From the NCBI GenBank assembly GCA_016213575.1, contig JACRAB010000048.1:1-42713 (forward strand): 42,713 nt of DNA, given 5' to 3'. The stretch comes from Actinomycetota bacterium (GTDB lineage: Bacteria; Actinomycetota; Actinomycetes; Actinomycetales; Kineosporiaceae). How positions within the stretch are numbered: position 1 is the stretch's first letter; the number at the start of each line of letters is the position of its first letter. Of the stretch, positions 19,269-27,903 are shown piece by piece. A program made the position numbers and the translations under genes. The notes under the pieces were generated by a model, which searched no databases, had not been told where the DNA came from, and worked only from the letters and a program-made list of their open reading frames with translations.

Positions 19269-21947
19269 TCAGCCCCGCTCGTGCACCGACCGGGCCAGGG
19301 ACGCCGCCCGCACGCTCGTCATGACGTCCTCGAGGAGCACCGGCTGGCCGACGCCGTCCGCGAGGGGCAGGCGCCAGTTCGGGTACTCGCGGCTCGTGCC
19401 CGGCTGGTTCATCGCCCGGCGGTCGCCGACGGCGTCCGCGAGCGCGACACCGAGCAGCCGGGCCGGCGTCCACGTGATGAACCGGTGCAGCGCCTCGACC
19501 CGCTCGCGCTCGGTCGACCGCTCCCCGAGCAGCCCGAGCTCGGTGAGCTGGCGCAGGACGGCGAGCCGGTCCGCCTCGTCGACGGCGATCTCCTCCTCGA
19601 TGGACCGGGTGAGCAGCCCGAGCCGCTGGCGCAGCTCGATGTGCTCGCCCGCGAGGTAGCCGGCGGTCGGCGGCAGGTCGTGCGTCGTGACGGTCGCCAG
19701 GCACAGCTCGCGCCACGCCTGCGGCGCGAGCGGCCGGCCGGTGTGGTCCTTCTCGAACCACAGGATCGAGGTGCCGAGGATGCCGCGCTCGCGCAGGTAG
19801 TCCCGCGCCCACGGCTCGACCGTGCCGAGGTCCTCGCCGACGACGACGGCGCCGGCCCGGTGCGCCTCGAGGGCGAGGATGCCGACGAGCGCCTCGTGGT
19901 CGTAGCGGACGTAGGTGCCCTCGTCGGGACCGGCGCCGCGGGGCACCCACCACAGCCGGAAGAGGCCGATGATGTGGTCGACCCGCAGGCCGCCGGCGTG
20001 CCGCAGGATCGTCCGGAGCATGTCGCGGTACGGCGCGTAGCCGAGGTCGGCGAGCCGGTCCGGCCGCCATGGCGGCTGGCTCCAGTCCTGGCCCTGCTGG
20101 TTGAAGGCGTCCGGCGGGGCACCGACCGTGACGTCGGTCGCGAGGACGTCGCTCAGCGCCCAGGTGTCCGCGCCGTCCGGGTGCACGCCGACCGCGAGGT
20201 CGTGCATGATCCCCAGCGGCATCCCGGCGTTCTTCGCGGCCCGCTGCGCCGCGGCGAGCTGCTCGTCGAGGCACCACTGCAGCCACATGTGGAACTCGAC
20301 CCGGTCCGCGAGCTCCTCCCGGATCTGCGCGACCGACTGCGACCGCGGGTCCCGGGCGTGGGACGGCCAGCCGGCCGCGGGCAGCCCGTACCGCTCGGCG
20401 AGCGCGCACCACGTCGCGTAGTCGACGAGACCCTGACCCTCGCGGACGCAGAACGCCTCGAACTGGCGCTGCCGGGCCGCCGAGCGCGGCTGCGCGAAGA
20501 CCGTCTCGAGCGCGTTCTTCTTCGCCTCCCAGACCCGGTCCCGGTCGAGCTCGCCCGGGGCGTCGTTGAGCGCCCACAGCTCCTCGGCCTGCCACTCGAC
20601 GATCGCGCGGTCCGTCGAGGGCATGTACGCGACCTCGCGGACGTCCTCGACACGCAGGTAGATCGGGTTGACGAAGCGCCGGGTCGTCGGCAGGTACGGC
20701 GACGGCTCCATCGGCGCGATCGGCTCGGCGGCGTGCATCGGGTTCACGAGCACGAAGCCGGCGCCGTGCTCGCGGGCGCTCCAGTCGGCGATCTCCGCGA
20801 GGTCGGCGAGGTCGCCCGTCCCCCAGGACTGCTTGGACCGCACCGAGTACAGCTGGGTCATGAAGCCCCAGGCGCGGCGCTGGGCGACCTGCTCGGGCAG
20901 CTCGAGCCGGGCCGGGGTGACGACGAGCGGGCACGCGGACAGGCCGCCGGAGTGCCGGGCGTAGAGGGTGTGCCAGCCGAGCGGCAGGTCCGCCGGCACG
21001 AGGAAGCTCGCCTGGCCGACGAGCCGGCCGGTGACGACGCGCGGCTCGACCCAGCGGTCCTCCTGGCCGAGCGGACGGCGCTCGCCGTCCTCGGTCTCGA
21101 CCCAGACCTCGACGGGCTGGCCGTGGTCGACGTGGACCGGCACCCGCGGGGTCTGGCCGGCCCGGGTGACGACGACGTTCGGCAGGGTGCGCCGCCAGGA
21201 GCGGTCGCGGGCCTCGCCGAGGGCGAAGGTGATCTCGTCCTCGGTGCGGGCGACGACGCCGAGCGCGTCGAGGACGGCGAGGATCGTGCGGCGCGGGACG
21301 ACGGTGTGCCGGCCCTGCCAGTCCCAGAACTCGGTGGCGACGCCGTAGACGTGCGCGAGCTCGACGAGGTGCTGCGAGAGCTCCTCGGGCGCGGCCTCGG
21401 CGAACATCGGCGCGGGCTCGGCCGCGGCGGCAGGCTCCGATGCAGCGGCGGACTCCGGCTGTGCGGCGGGCTCGGCCTGCGCAGCGGGCTCGGGCTCCTC
21501 GGCCGGCGCGGGCTCCACGGCGGGCTCGGCCTCCGCGGTGTCCTCGGGCTCCACGGGGGCCGCGGCCTCGGGCTCCTCGACCGGCTCGGGCTCGGCCTCA
21601 TGCTCGGCGTCGGCCTCAGGCTCTTGCTCGACCTCGGGCTCGGCGGCGACGTCGGGGTCGACGACGTCCTCGGGCCCGGCGGCCACCTCGGTCCCGGCCT
21701 CCGCACCGCCCGCGCCGTCCCCGGCCCCGTCGGCCGCCTCGGGCTGCTCGACGTCCTGCACCCCGGCCGCGGCCTCGGGGTGCACGCCGTTCACCCCGGT
21801 GCCCGCGGGACCACCGTGCTCCGGGCCGTGCTCCGGGTCGTGCTCCGGCAGCGGGCCCGGCTCGACGTTCGGCCGGAACAGGTCGACCGCCGCGGGGCCG
21901 GCGGGCGGCACCTGCGGATCGGGACTCGTGCGGGGCTTGTCGGTCAC
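19269..21947 (-). CDS. malQ: 4-alpha-glucanotransferase (GH77) with long acidic N-terminal extension
   Basis: The 892-residue frame starts at GTG 21947. The GH77 enzyme transfers alpha-1,4-glucan chains in maltodextrin and glycogen metabolism in the cytosol. The C-terminal ~690 residues match MalQ: SWGTGDLADLAEIADW, the nucleophile D657 in GGLRVDHIIGLFR, the acid/base glutamate near 705 in GEDLGTVEPW, and THDLPPTAGYL. The first ~175 residues are unusual: proline, alanine and glutamate-rich repeats (EPEPVEEPEAA-like), almost certainly disordered. No good ribosome site is visible at 21947, so translation could begin later, for instance near MFAEAAPEELSQ. However, the extension keeps high GC in third positions and is open throughout. 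Confidence 0.92.
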   Translation of the reverse strand: MTDKPRTSPDPQVPPAGPAAVDLFRPNVEPGPLPEHDPEHGPEHGGPAGTGVNGVHPEAAAGVQDVEQPEAADGAGDGAGGAEAGTEVAAGPEDVVDPDVAAEPEVEQEPEADAEHEAEPEPVEEPEAAAPVEPEDTAEAEPAVEPAPAEEPEPAAQAEPAAQPESAAASEPAAAAEPAPMFAEAAPEELSQHLVELAHVYGVATEFWDWQGRHTVVPRRTILAVLDALGVVARTEDEITFALGEARDRSWRRTLPNVVVTRAGQTPRVPVHVDHGQPVEVWVETEDGERRPLGQEDRWVEPRVVTGRLVGQASFLVPADLPLGWHTLYARHSGGLSACPLVVTPARLELPEQVAQRRAWGFMTQLYSVRSKQSWGTGDLADLAEIADWSAREHGAGFVLVNPMHAAEPIAPMEPSPYLPTTRRFVNPIYLRVEDVREVAYMPSTDRAIVEWQAEELWALNDAPGELDRDRVWEAKKNALETVFAQPRSAARQRQFEAFCVREGQGLVDYATWCALAERYGLPAAGWPSHARDPRSQSVAQIREELADRVEFHMWLQWCLDEQLAAAQRAAKNAGMPLGIMHDLAVGVHPDGADTWALSDVLATDVTVGAPPDAFNQQGQDWSQPPWRPDRLADLGYAPYRDMLRTILRHAGGLRVDHIIGLFRLWWVPRGAGPDEGTYVRYDHEALVGILALEAHRAGAVVVGEDLGTVEPWARDYLRERGILGTSILWFEKDHTGRPLAPQAWRELCLATVTTHDLPPTAGYLAGEHIELRQRLGLLTRSIEEEIAVDEADRLAVLRQLTELGLLGERSTERERVEALHRFITWTPARLLGVALADAVGDRRAMNQPGTSREYPNWRLPLADGVGQPVLLEDVMTSVRAASLARSVHERG

Positions 21948-22145
21948 GTCTCGGCTTTCGGTCGGCTGTGCTGGCGGTGCTCGGCGCGGGCGAACCCGGC
22001 GCGCGCCGTCCGGAATCCCCCTCCGGCGCCGTCAGGCCCGCCGTGAATCCTGCCAGACCGCGCGACCACGTCTGTGTACGGACCGGCATCCGGTACCCGG
22101 CCGACGCCGGACGCGCGCCGCAGGCGCGCCCCCGAGCACAGGCTC

Positions 22146-22151
22146 TAGGCT
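22146..22151 (+). promoter_or_regulatory. Leaderless-type -10 box for the prolyl oligopeptidase gene
   Basis: TAGGCT lies at -12 to -7 relative to the ATG at 22158. With this spacing the transcript would start at or next to the A of the start codon. No ribosome site is present upstream of that ATG. This is the arrangement of leaderless mRNAs in actinobacteria. No good -35 box is visible. Confidence 0.55.
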
Positions 22152-22157
22152 CCGCGC

Positions 22158-24359
22158 ATGCCCGACGCCCCCGCGCAGTACCCCGCCGCAGAACGCCTGG
22201 ACCTCGTCGAGGACCTCCACGGCCACCGGGTCGCGGACCCCTACCGCTGGCTCGAGGACACCGCCGACCCGCGGACCGTCGACTGGTCGGCGGCGCAGGA
22301 CGACCTGTTCGCCGGCGCCGCCGCGACGTGGCCCGGACGGGACGCCGTCGGCCGCCGGCTGCGCGACCTGCTCGGCGCCGGGGTCGTCGGGGTGCCGATC
22401 TGGCGCGGCGAGCGCTGCTTCTTCGTGCGGCGCGAGGGCAGCCAGGAGCACGGCGTCCTCGTGACCTCGGTGCCGGCCGACCCGGCGGCCGGGCCGGACG
22501 CCCCGCGCACCGAGAGCGTCCTCGTCGACCCGATGTCGCTGGACCCGACCGGCCTGACGACGCTCGACGCCTGGCAGCCGGACCTCGACGGGCGGCTGCT
22601 CGCCTACCAGGTCTCCGAGGGCGGCACCGAGGAGAGCACCCTGCGGGTCATGGACGTCGCGACCGGCGACGTCGTCGACGGGCCGATCGACCGGGCCCGG
22701 TACTCCCCCGTGGCGGTGCTGCCCGGCGGCGGGGCCTACTACTACGTGCGCCGGCTCGACCCGGCGACGCTTCCCGCCGACGAGCACCAGTACCACCGCC
22801 GGGTCTGGCTGCACCGGGTCGGCGCCGACCCCGCGACCGACGTCGAGATCTTCGGCGCGGGCCAGGACCTGCGCAGCTACTACGGCGTCTCGGTGTCGCG
22901 CAGCGGCCGCTGGCTCACGATCTCCGCGGCGACCGGGACGGCGCCCCGCAACGACGTCTGGATCGCCCCGCTCACCGCGGACGCGACCGACCCGGACCGC
23001 CCCGCGGGCGGTCCGGCGGCCGAGGTCGACCCGGCGCGCGCCGAACGACCGGCCCTGTCCCCGGTGGCCGTCGGCCTCGACGCCCGGGTGGGCCTGTGGG
23101 TCGGGCGGGACGGCCGGCTCTACGTGGCGACCGACCTCGACGCGCCGCGCGGCCGGCTCGCGGTGACGTCCCCGCTCACCCCGACCCCGGACACCTGGGT
23201 CGACCTCCTCCCCCAGGACGACGAGGCCGTCCTCGAGGACTTCGGCGTCCTCGACGGCCCGGAGCTCGACGCCCCGATGCTCGTCGCCGCGTGGACCCGG
23301 CACGCCGTGAGCGAGGTGACCGTCCACGACCTCGTGACCGGCGCCCGGCTCGAGGGCGACCGCGGCTCGGTCGCCCTGCCCGGCCTCGGCTCCGTCGGCG
23401 GCATCGTCACCCGCCCCGAGGGCGGCCACGAGGCGTGGTTCTCCTACACCGACCACACGACGGTGCCGCACGTGCACCGGCTCGACGGCCGGGACGGCTC
23501 GGTCGGCGTCTGGTCCCGGCCGCCGGGCACCGTCGAGGTGCCGGACGTCGTCACGCGGCAGGTCGCGTACACCTCCGCCGACGGCACGACGGTGCGGATG
23601 TTCGTCATGACCCGCGCCGACGCCGTCGGGCCGGACGGCGCCCCGACCGGCCCGCGGCCGACGATCCTGTACGGCTACGGCGGCTTCGGCGTCCCGCTGA
23701 CGCCGGGCTACTCGGCGTCGATCCTCGCGTGGGTCGAGGCCGGCGGGGTCTACGCCGTCGCGAACCTGCGCGGCGGGGCCGAGGAGGGCGAGCAGTGGCA
23801 CCGCGACGGCATGCTCGGCGCCAAGCAGAACGTCTTCGACGACTTCCACGCGGCGGGCGAGCGGCTCCTCGCCGACGGCTGGACGACGCGCGACCAGCTC
23901 GCGGTGAGCGGCGGCTCGAACGGCGGTCTGCTCGTCGGGGCGGCGTGCGTCCAGCGGCCCGACCTGTTCCGGGCCGTCGTCTGCTCCGCACCCCTGCTCG
24001 ACATGGTCCGGTACGAGCTCTTCGGGCTCGGCGCGACGTGGAACGTCGAGTACGGCTCGGCCGCAGACCCGGAGCAGCTCGGCTGGCTGCTCTCGTACTC
24101 GCCGTACCACGGGGTCACCCCCGGCACGGCGTACCCGGCGGTGCTCTTCACGGTCTTCGACGGCGACACCCGGGTCGACCCGCTGCACGCCCGCAAGATG
24201 TGCGCGGCGCTCCAGCACGCGACGACGTCCGGGCTGCCGGTGCTCCTGCGCCGCGAGAAGGACGTCGGCCACGGCGCCCGCGCCGTCTCGCGCAGCGTGG
24301 ACCTGTCCGCCGACACGATGACCTTCACGGCGGCGATGACCGGCCTGCCGCTCGGGTGA
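22158..24359 (+). CDS. Prolyl oligopeptidase family serine peptidase (S9A)
   Basis: The 733-residue protein starts at ATG 22158. The N-terminal signature YPAAERLDLVEDLHGHRVADPYRWLED is that of prolyl oligopeptidases, followed by the seven-bladed beta-propeller and then the alpha/beta-hydrolase domain (from ~510). The catalytic triad is S587 in GGSNGG, D670 in GDTRVDP and H705 in VGHG. It cleaves short proline-containing peptides on the carboxyl side of proline and, lacking a signal peptide, should be cytosolic. It is a single gene, probably leaderless. Oligopeptidase B is the nearest alternative, but the N-terminus and length favour the prolyl enzyme. Confidence 0.92.
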   Translation: MPDAPAQYPAAERLDLVEDLHGHRVADPYRWLEDTADPRTVDWSAAQDDLFAGAAATWPGRDAVGRRLRDLLGAGVVGVPIWRGERCFFVRREGSQEHGVLVTSVPADPAAGPDAPRTESVLVDPMSLDPTGLTTLDAWQPDLDGRLLAYQVSEGGTEESTLRVMDVATGDVVDGPIDRARYSPVAVLPGGGAYYYVRRLDPATLPADEHQYHRRVWLHRVGADPATDVEIFGAGQDLRSYYGVSVSRSGRWLTISAATGTAPRNDVWIAPLTADATDPDRPAGGPAAEVDPARAERPALSPVAVGLDARVGLWVGRDGRLYVATDLDAPRGRLAVTSPLTPTPDTWVDLLPQDDEAVLEDFGVLDGPELDAPMLVAAWTRHAVSEVTVHDLVTGARLEGDRGSVALPGLGSVGGIVTRPEGGHEAWFSYTDHTTVPHVHRLDGRDGSVGVWSRPPGTVEVPDVVTRQVAYTSADGTTVRMFVMTRADAVGPDGAPTGPRPTILYGYGGFGVPLTPGYSASILAWVEAGGVYAVANLRGGAEEGEQWHRDGMLGAKQNVFDDFHAAGERLLADGWTTRDQLAVSGGSNGGLLVGAACVQRPDLFRAVVCSAPLLDMVRYELFGLGATWNVEYGSAADPEQLGWLLSYSPYHGVTPGTAYPAVLFTVFDGDTRVDPLHARKMCAALQHATTSGLPVLLRREKDVGHGARAVSRSVDLSADTMTFTAAMTGLPLG

Positions 24360-24606
24360 CGACGGGCACCGACAGTATGTGAAGCATTCGCTTGTCATTC
24401 TGTTCGGGGGCGAACGTCGTCTCTCCGCTCACAGACCGTCACTCAACGAGACGAAAACCCACCTGAAAACCCTTACATGACGACTCGGATGACGTCAGTG
24501 TCATGCGATCAGCGGATACCCAATACGTGACGTGACGATGACGCTTTCCCTGGGGCCGCGACATGTTTCAGGGGCAGGTCGTGAGCCCCACCGAAGGGGC
24601 GCACCA
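24360..24606 (+). promoter_or_regulatory. Control region of the two-component operon with TGACG repeats
   Basis: These 247 nt are AT-richer than their surroundings and carry no gene. TGACG occurs five times on the plus strand, at 24478, 24490, 24528, 24533 and 24539. The second copy is part of the palindrome TGACGTCA (24490-24497). Clustered direct repeats upstream of an OmpR-family regulator suggest binding sites for autoregulation. The ribosome site AAGGGG (24594-24599) precedes ATG 24607. No confident -35/-10 pair is seen. Confidence 0.45.
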
Positions 24607-25278
24607 ATGACCAAGATTCTCGTCATCGACGACGAACCGGGGATCCTCCGGTTCATCCGCAGGGCACTGGAGTCCGAGGGCTACTCCGTGCTCACCGCGG
24701 CGGACGGCGCAGAGGGGCTGCGACTGGCCGCCGAGCACAGCCCGGCACTCGTCATCCTCGACCTCGTCATGCCCGGGCTCTCCGGGACGGCGGTCCTCGC
24801 GGCGCTGCTCGCGGACCGCCGGGACACCAAGGTGCTCGTGCTCTCCGCCGTCGGCGACGTCCAGGCGCGGGTCCGCTGCCTCGACGCCGGCGCGGTCGAC
24901 TTCCTCCCCAAGCCGTTCGCCGTCGCCGAGCTGCTGGCCCGGGTCCGGTCGCGGCTCCGGGAGATCGCCGCGGCGCACGCCCGGCCCGACGACGAGCTGC
25001 AGTTCGCGGGCATCCGGCTCGACCTGCGCACGCGCCGGCTCGTCACCGGCGACCGCCACGTGGAGCTGTCGCAGCGCGAGTTCGCGCTCATGCAGCACCT
25101 CATGCGCAACGCGGGCGCGGTCTGCACCCGGGCCGAGCTGCTCTCCGAGGTCTGGGGCTACGCCTTCGACCCGGGCAGCAACGTCGTCGACGTCACCGTG
25201 GCGCGGCTGCGCTCCAAGCTGCAGGACCTGCGCATCGAGACGGTCCGCAACGTCGGCTACGCGCTCCAGCAGGCCTGA
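24607..25278 (+). CDS. OmpR-family two-component response regulator
   Basis: The 223-residue protein starts at ATG 24607, chosen for the AAGGGG site 7 nt upstream. The receiver domain has the acidic pair in LVIDDEP, the phospho-acceptor D52 in LVILDLVMPG and the lysine in FLPKPF. The C-terminal winged-helix DNA-binding domain (from ~130) has ELSQREFALMQHL and VTVARLRSKL. It is followed with no gap by the kinase gene (TGA-GTG), so the two form a pair. The signal and regulon are unknown. The repeats upstream (24478-24543) may be its own sites. Confidence 0.95.
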   Translation: MTKILVIDDEPGILRFIRRALESEGYSVLTAADGAEGLRLAAEHSPALVILDLVMPGLSGTAVLAALLADRRDTKVLVLSAVGDVQARVRCLDAGAVDFLPKPFAVAELLARVRSRLREIAAAHARPDDELQFAGIRLDLRTRRLVTGDRHVELSQREFALMQHLMRNAGAVCTRAELLSEVWGYAFDPGSNVVDVTVARLRSKLQDLRIETVRNVGYALQQA

Positions 25279-26460
25279 GTGGTCGCGGGAGCGGCCGGCG
25301 CGGCCGTCACCCGGGACGACGACCCGCGCCGGCGGCTCGACGCCGTCGACGTCGTGTGGGTCGTCTTCGTCCTCGTCATGCTCGCGCAGATGTGGAACGA
25401 CCTGCACAACCTCACCTGGCCGTACCACCTCATCTGGGTCTCGCTCGGGCTGCTCTACGGCTTCCGGATGTGGCCGCCCCGCGTGTTCGCGCCGCTCATC
25501 GGGCTGCTCGCGGTGCTCACGTCGGCGAACTTCCTCGTCGCGTACGTCCGTGGGTACACCTCGCTCGACGAGCTCACCGAGATCCCGCTCATGCCGCTGC
25601 TCGTCGGCATCGGGGCGATGCACGCGTGGCGGCGCAGCCAGATGCAGCGCCGGGTCGAGGAGCTCGCCGCGCTGGAGTCCTCCCGGCTCGACCGGCAGCG
25701 CGAGTTCCTCCGGGACAGCTCGCACGCCATCCGCACACCGGTCACCATCGCCCGCGGCCACGTCGACCTGCTGCGGATGACGACGACGGACGCCGAGGCC
25801 CAGGAGGACCTCGACGTCGTCCTCCACCAGCTCGACCGGCTGAGCCACCTCGCGGGCCGGCTGCTGTCCATCGAGCAGCTCGAGACGACGCGGATGCTCG
25901 ACCGGGTGCCGATCGAGGTGGGCGGCTTCCTCGAGGCGGTCGGCCGGCGCTGGTCCGTCTCGGCCGCCCGGACCTGGGTCGTCGACGCCCCACCGGTCGG
26001 GGTGGTCCGGGCCGACGAGCACCGGCTCGAGGAGGCCGTCGACGCGCTCGTCGAGAACGCGCTGCGGTTCACGACCGGGGGCGGCGTCGTCCGGCTCAGC
26101 TGCCGCCGGGACGGCGACGCCGTCGTCGTCGAGGTCGGCGACGACGGCCCCGGGATCCCCGAGGCCGACCGGGAGGCCGTCTTCGACCGGTTCTTCCACC
26201 GGCACCCGCAGGGCGAGGAGCCGGGGACCGGGCTGGGCCTCGCCCTCGTCGCCGCCGTCGCCGCGGCGCACGGCGGGACCGCGACGGCCGGGGCCGCGCC
26301 GGAGGGCGGTGCGCTGCTGTCGCTGCGCATCCCGCTGGCCGCCACGCAGCCCGGCACCGCGCCGTCCGCCCCGCAGCAGACCGTGACGGAGCCGACCGTC
26401 GGAGCGACGGTTGCAGCCACCGGCGTCACGCAGGGCGCGGGGGTGCGCGGCGCACCGTGA
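25279..26460 (+). CDS. Membrane histidine kinase with no large extracellular sensor
   Basis: The 393-residue protein starts at GTG 25279, directly after the regulator's stop. Three or four hydrophobic segments (~22-38, 48-62, 70-90, 103-116) are joined by very short loops, so sensing is probably within the membrane. The HisKA domain carries H149 in FLRDSSHAIRTPVT. The HATPase domain has the N box EAVDALVENALRFT, G1 GDDGPGIP and G2 GTGLGLALV. The last ~50 residues are a proline/threonine/alanine-rich tail. It phosphorylates the upstream regulator by inference from gene order. Confidence 0.93.
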   Translation: MVAGAAGAAVTRDDDPRRRLDAVDVVWVVFVLVMLAQMWNDLHNLTWPYHLIWVSLGLLYGFRMWPPRVFAPLIGLLAVLTSANFLVAYVRGYTSLDELTEIPLMPLLVGIGAMHAWRRSQMQRRVEELAALESSRLDRQREFLRDSSHAIRTPVTIARGHVDLLRMTTTDAEAQEDLDVVLHQLDRLSHLAGRLLSIEQLETTRMLDRVPIEVGGFLEAVGRRWSVSAARTWVVDAPPVGVVRADEHRLEEAVDALVENALRFTTGGGVVRLSCRRDGDAVVVEVGDDGPGIPEADREAVFDRFFHRHPQGEEPGTGLGLALVAAVAAAHGGTATAGAAPEGGALLSLRIPLAATQPGTAPSAPQQTVTEPTVGATVAATGVTQGAGVRGAP

Positions 26461-26782
26461 CGGGGCGCCGAACCTGTTAGTCACAGCCCGGTCGCCGGGT
26501 CTCGCGCAACGGTCGTCCGTGGTGCACTCTGAAGAGGTCACGACCGCGCCGAGAGGCGGAACGGACCCGCTCCGCGGACGAGCCGTACGGCCGTGACGAT
26601 CCGGCTGAGCCGGCGCTGCGCCCCCAGTGCCGGCGGATCCCCGCCGGACCGTGACGGCCTCGACGCCGTCAGGCGTCCCGGGCGGACTCGCCCCCTCCGC
26701 CCGGGACGCCGCGCCGGTCCGCCGCCGCGCCGGTTCTCGGTAGCCTCGACGGGTCCGGTCCCGCTCCCGAGAGGTCCCCCGC
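26461..26782. other. Intergenic region between the kinase gene and mscS
   Basis: This 322-nt stretch has no convincing gene. The frames open across it lack a ribosome site and a consistent third-position bias. Its only clear structure is the hairpin at 26672-26710. A GAGAGG ribosome site for the channel gene lies at its right end. Confidence 0.5.
26672..26710 (+). terminator. Perfect 15-bp hairpin, probable terminator
   Basis: Arms 26672-26686 and 26696-26710 pair perfectly around a 9-nt loop. The stem is almost all G/C and no T-run follows, as is common for actinobacterial terminators. It lies about 210 nt after the kinase stop and about 70 nt before mscS. It therefore probably ends the two-component transcript, or acts in the leader of mscS. 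Confidence 0.6.
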
Positions 26783-27826
26783 GTGCTTGCGGCCGCTACG
26801 CCGTCCCCCGCTCCGTCGCCGAGCCCGAGCTTCACCAGCCCCCTCACCGAGGCCGCCCAGCAGTGCGACCAGGGCTCGCTCATCTGCTCGTCGTTCCAGG
26901 GCTGGTTCGACAGCACGAAGGCGGGCCTGTGGGCGCAGACGCTGCTCGGCACCCCGCTGCGGATCCTCACGATCGTCGTCCTCGGGCTCGTCCTGCGGTA
27001 CGTCCTGCACCGGCTCATCGGGCGGGTCGCCGAGCGGATCGTCACCGGGAGCGCGGGGCTCGGCCGGCTCGACGGGAGGCTGTCGACGGCGTCCGTGATC
27101 CTCTCGGGCGGGCCGACGGCGTCCGCCCGCCGGGAGCAGCGGGCCCGGACCACGGCCTCGGTCCTCAAGAGCCTGACGACGGGTGTCGTCATGACTGTCG
27201 TCCTGCTCATGGTGCTGCAGACCCTGGGCATCCCGATCGGCCCGATCCTCGCGAGCGCCGGCATCCTCGGGGTCGCCGTCGGGTTCGGCTCGCAGGCGCT
27301 CGTCAAGGACTTCCTCTCCGGGATCTTCATGATCGTCGAGGACCAGTACGGCGTGGGTGACGTCGTCGACCTCGGTGAGGCGTCCGGGGTCGTCGAGGCG
27401 GTCGGGCTGCGGGTGACCCGGCTGCGGGACGTCGACGGTGCCGTCTGGTACGTCCGCAACGGCGAGGTGCTCCGGGTCGGCAACCGGTCGCAGGGCTGGG
27501 CCCGGGCCGTCCTCGACGTCGGCATCGCCTACGGCGAGGACGTCGACCGCGCGTCCGAGGTGCTCCTGGACGTCGCGCACGGCCTCCAGCGGGACCCGGC
27601 GTTCGCCGCGCTCGTCCTCGAGGACCCCGAGGTCACGGGCGTCGAGTCGGTGTCGGCCGAGGGCGTCGTCGTCCGGCTGCTCGTCAAGACCGCCCCGATG
27701 GAGCAGTGGGGCGTCGCCCGCGAGCTGCGGCGGCGGATCAAGCTGCGGTTCGACACCGAGGGCATCCGGGCGGCCTACGGCCCGGGCGCGGTCGTCGTCC
27801 ACGAGGCGGCCGAGCCCAAGGAGTGA
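26783..27826 (+). CDS. mscS: MscS-family small-conductance mechanosensitive channel
   Basis: The 347-residue protein starts at GTG 26783, with GAGAGG about 8 nt upstream. An extracytoplasmic N-terminus with two cysteines (28, 35) is followed by TM1 (~58-80), a charged linker, TM2 (~128-148) and the pore helix TM3 (~153-180) with the characteristic GVAVGFGSQALVKDFLSG. The cytoplasmic beta domain (EDQYGVGDVVDLG) and alpha/beta vestibule follow. It opens under membrane tension to release solutes during osmotic downshock. It appears to be transcribed alone after the hairpin at 26672-26710. Confidence 0.93.
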   Translation: MLAAATPSPAPSPSPSFTSPLTEAAQQCDQGSLICSSFQGWFDSTKAGLWAQTLLGTPLRILTIVVLGLVLRYVLHRLIGRVAERIVTGSAGLGRLDGRLSTASVILSGGPTASARREQRARTTASVLKSLTTGVVMTVVLLMVLQTLGIPIGPILASAGILGVAVGFGSQALVKDFLSGIFMIVEDQYGVGDVVDLGEASGVVEAVGLRVTRLRDVDGAVWYVRNGEVLRVGNRSQGWARAVLDVGIAYGEDVDRASEVLLDVAHGLQRDPAFAALVLEDPEVTGVESVSAEGVVVRLLVKTAPMEQWGVARELRRRIKLRFDTEGIRAAYGPGAVVVHEAAEPKE

Positions 27827-27903
27827 GCGCGGGCAACCCTTCGCGCCGGTGACCGCGTCATCCCGGGCAGGGCATCCGCCCCGACCGGCGACCGGAGGAC
27901 GAC

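Noticed and set aside
22113..22129. 7-bp GCGCGCC/GGCGCGC hairpin upstream of the prolyl oligopeptidase
   Set aside because: Short and expected by chance at this GC content, with no partner signals.
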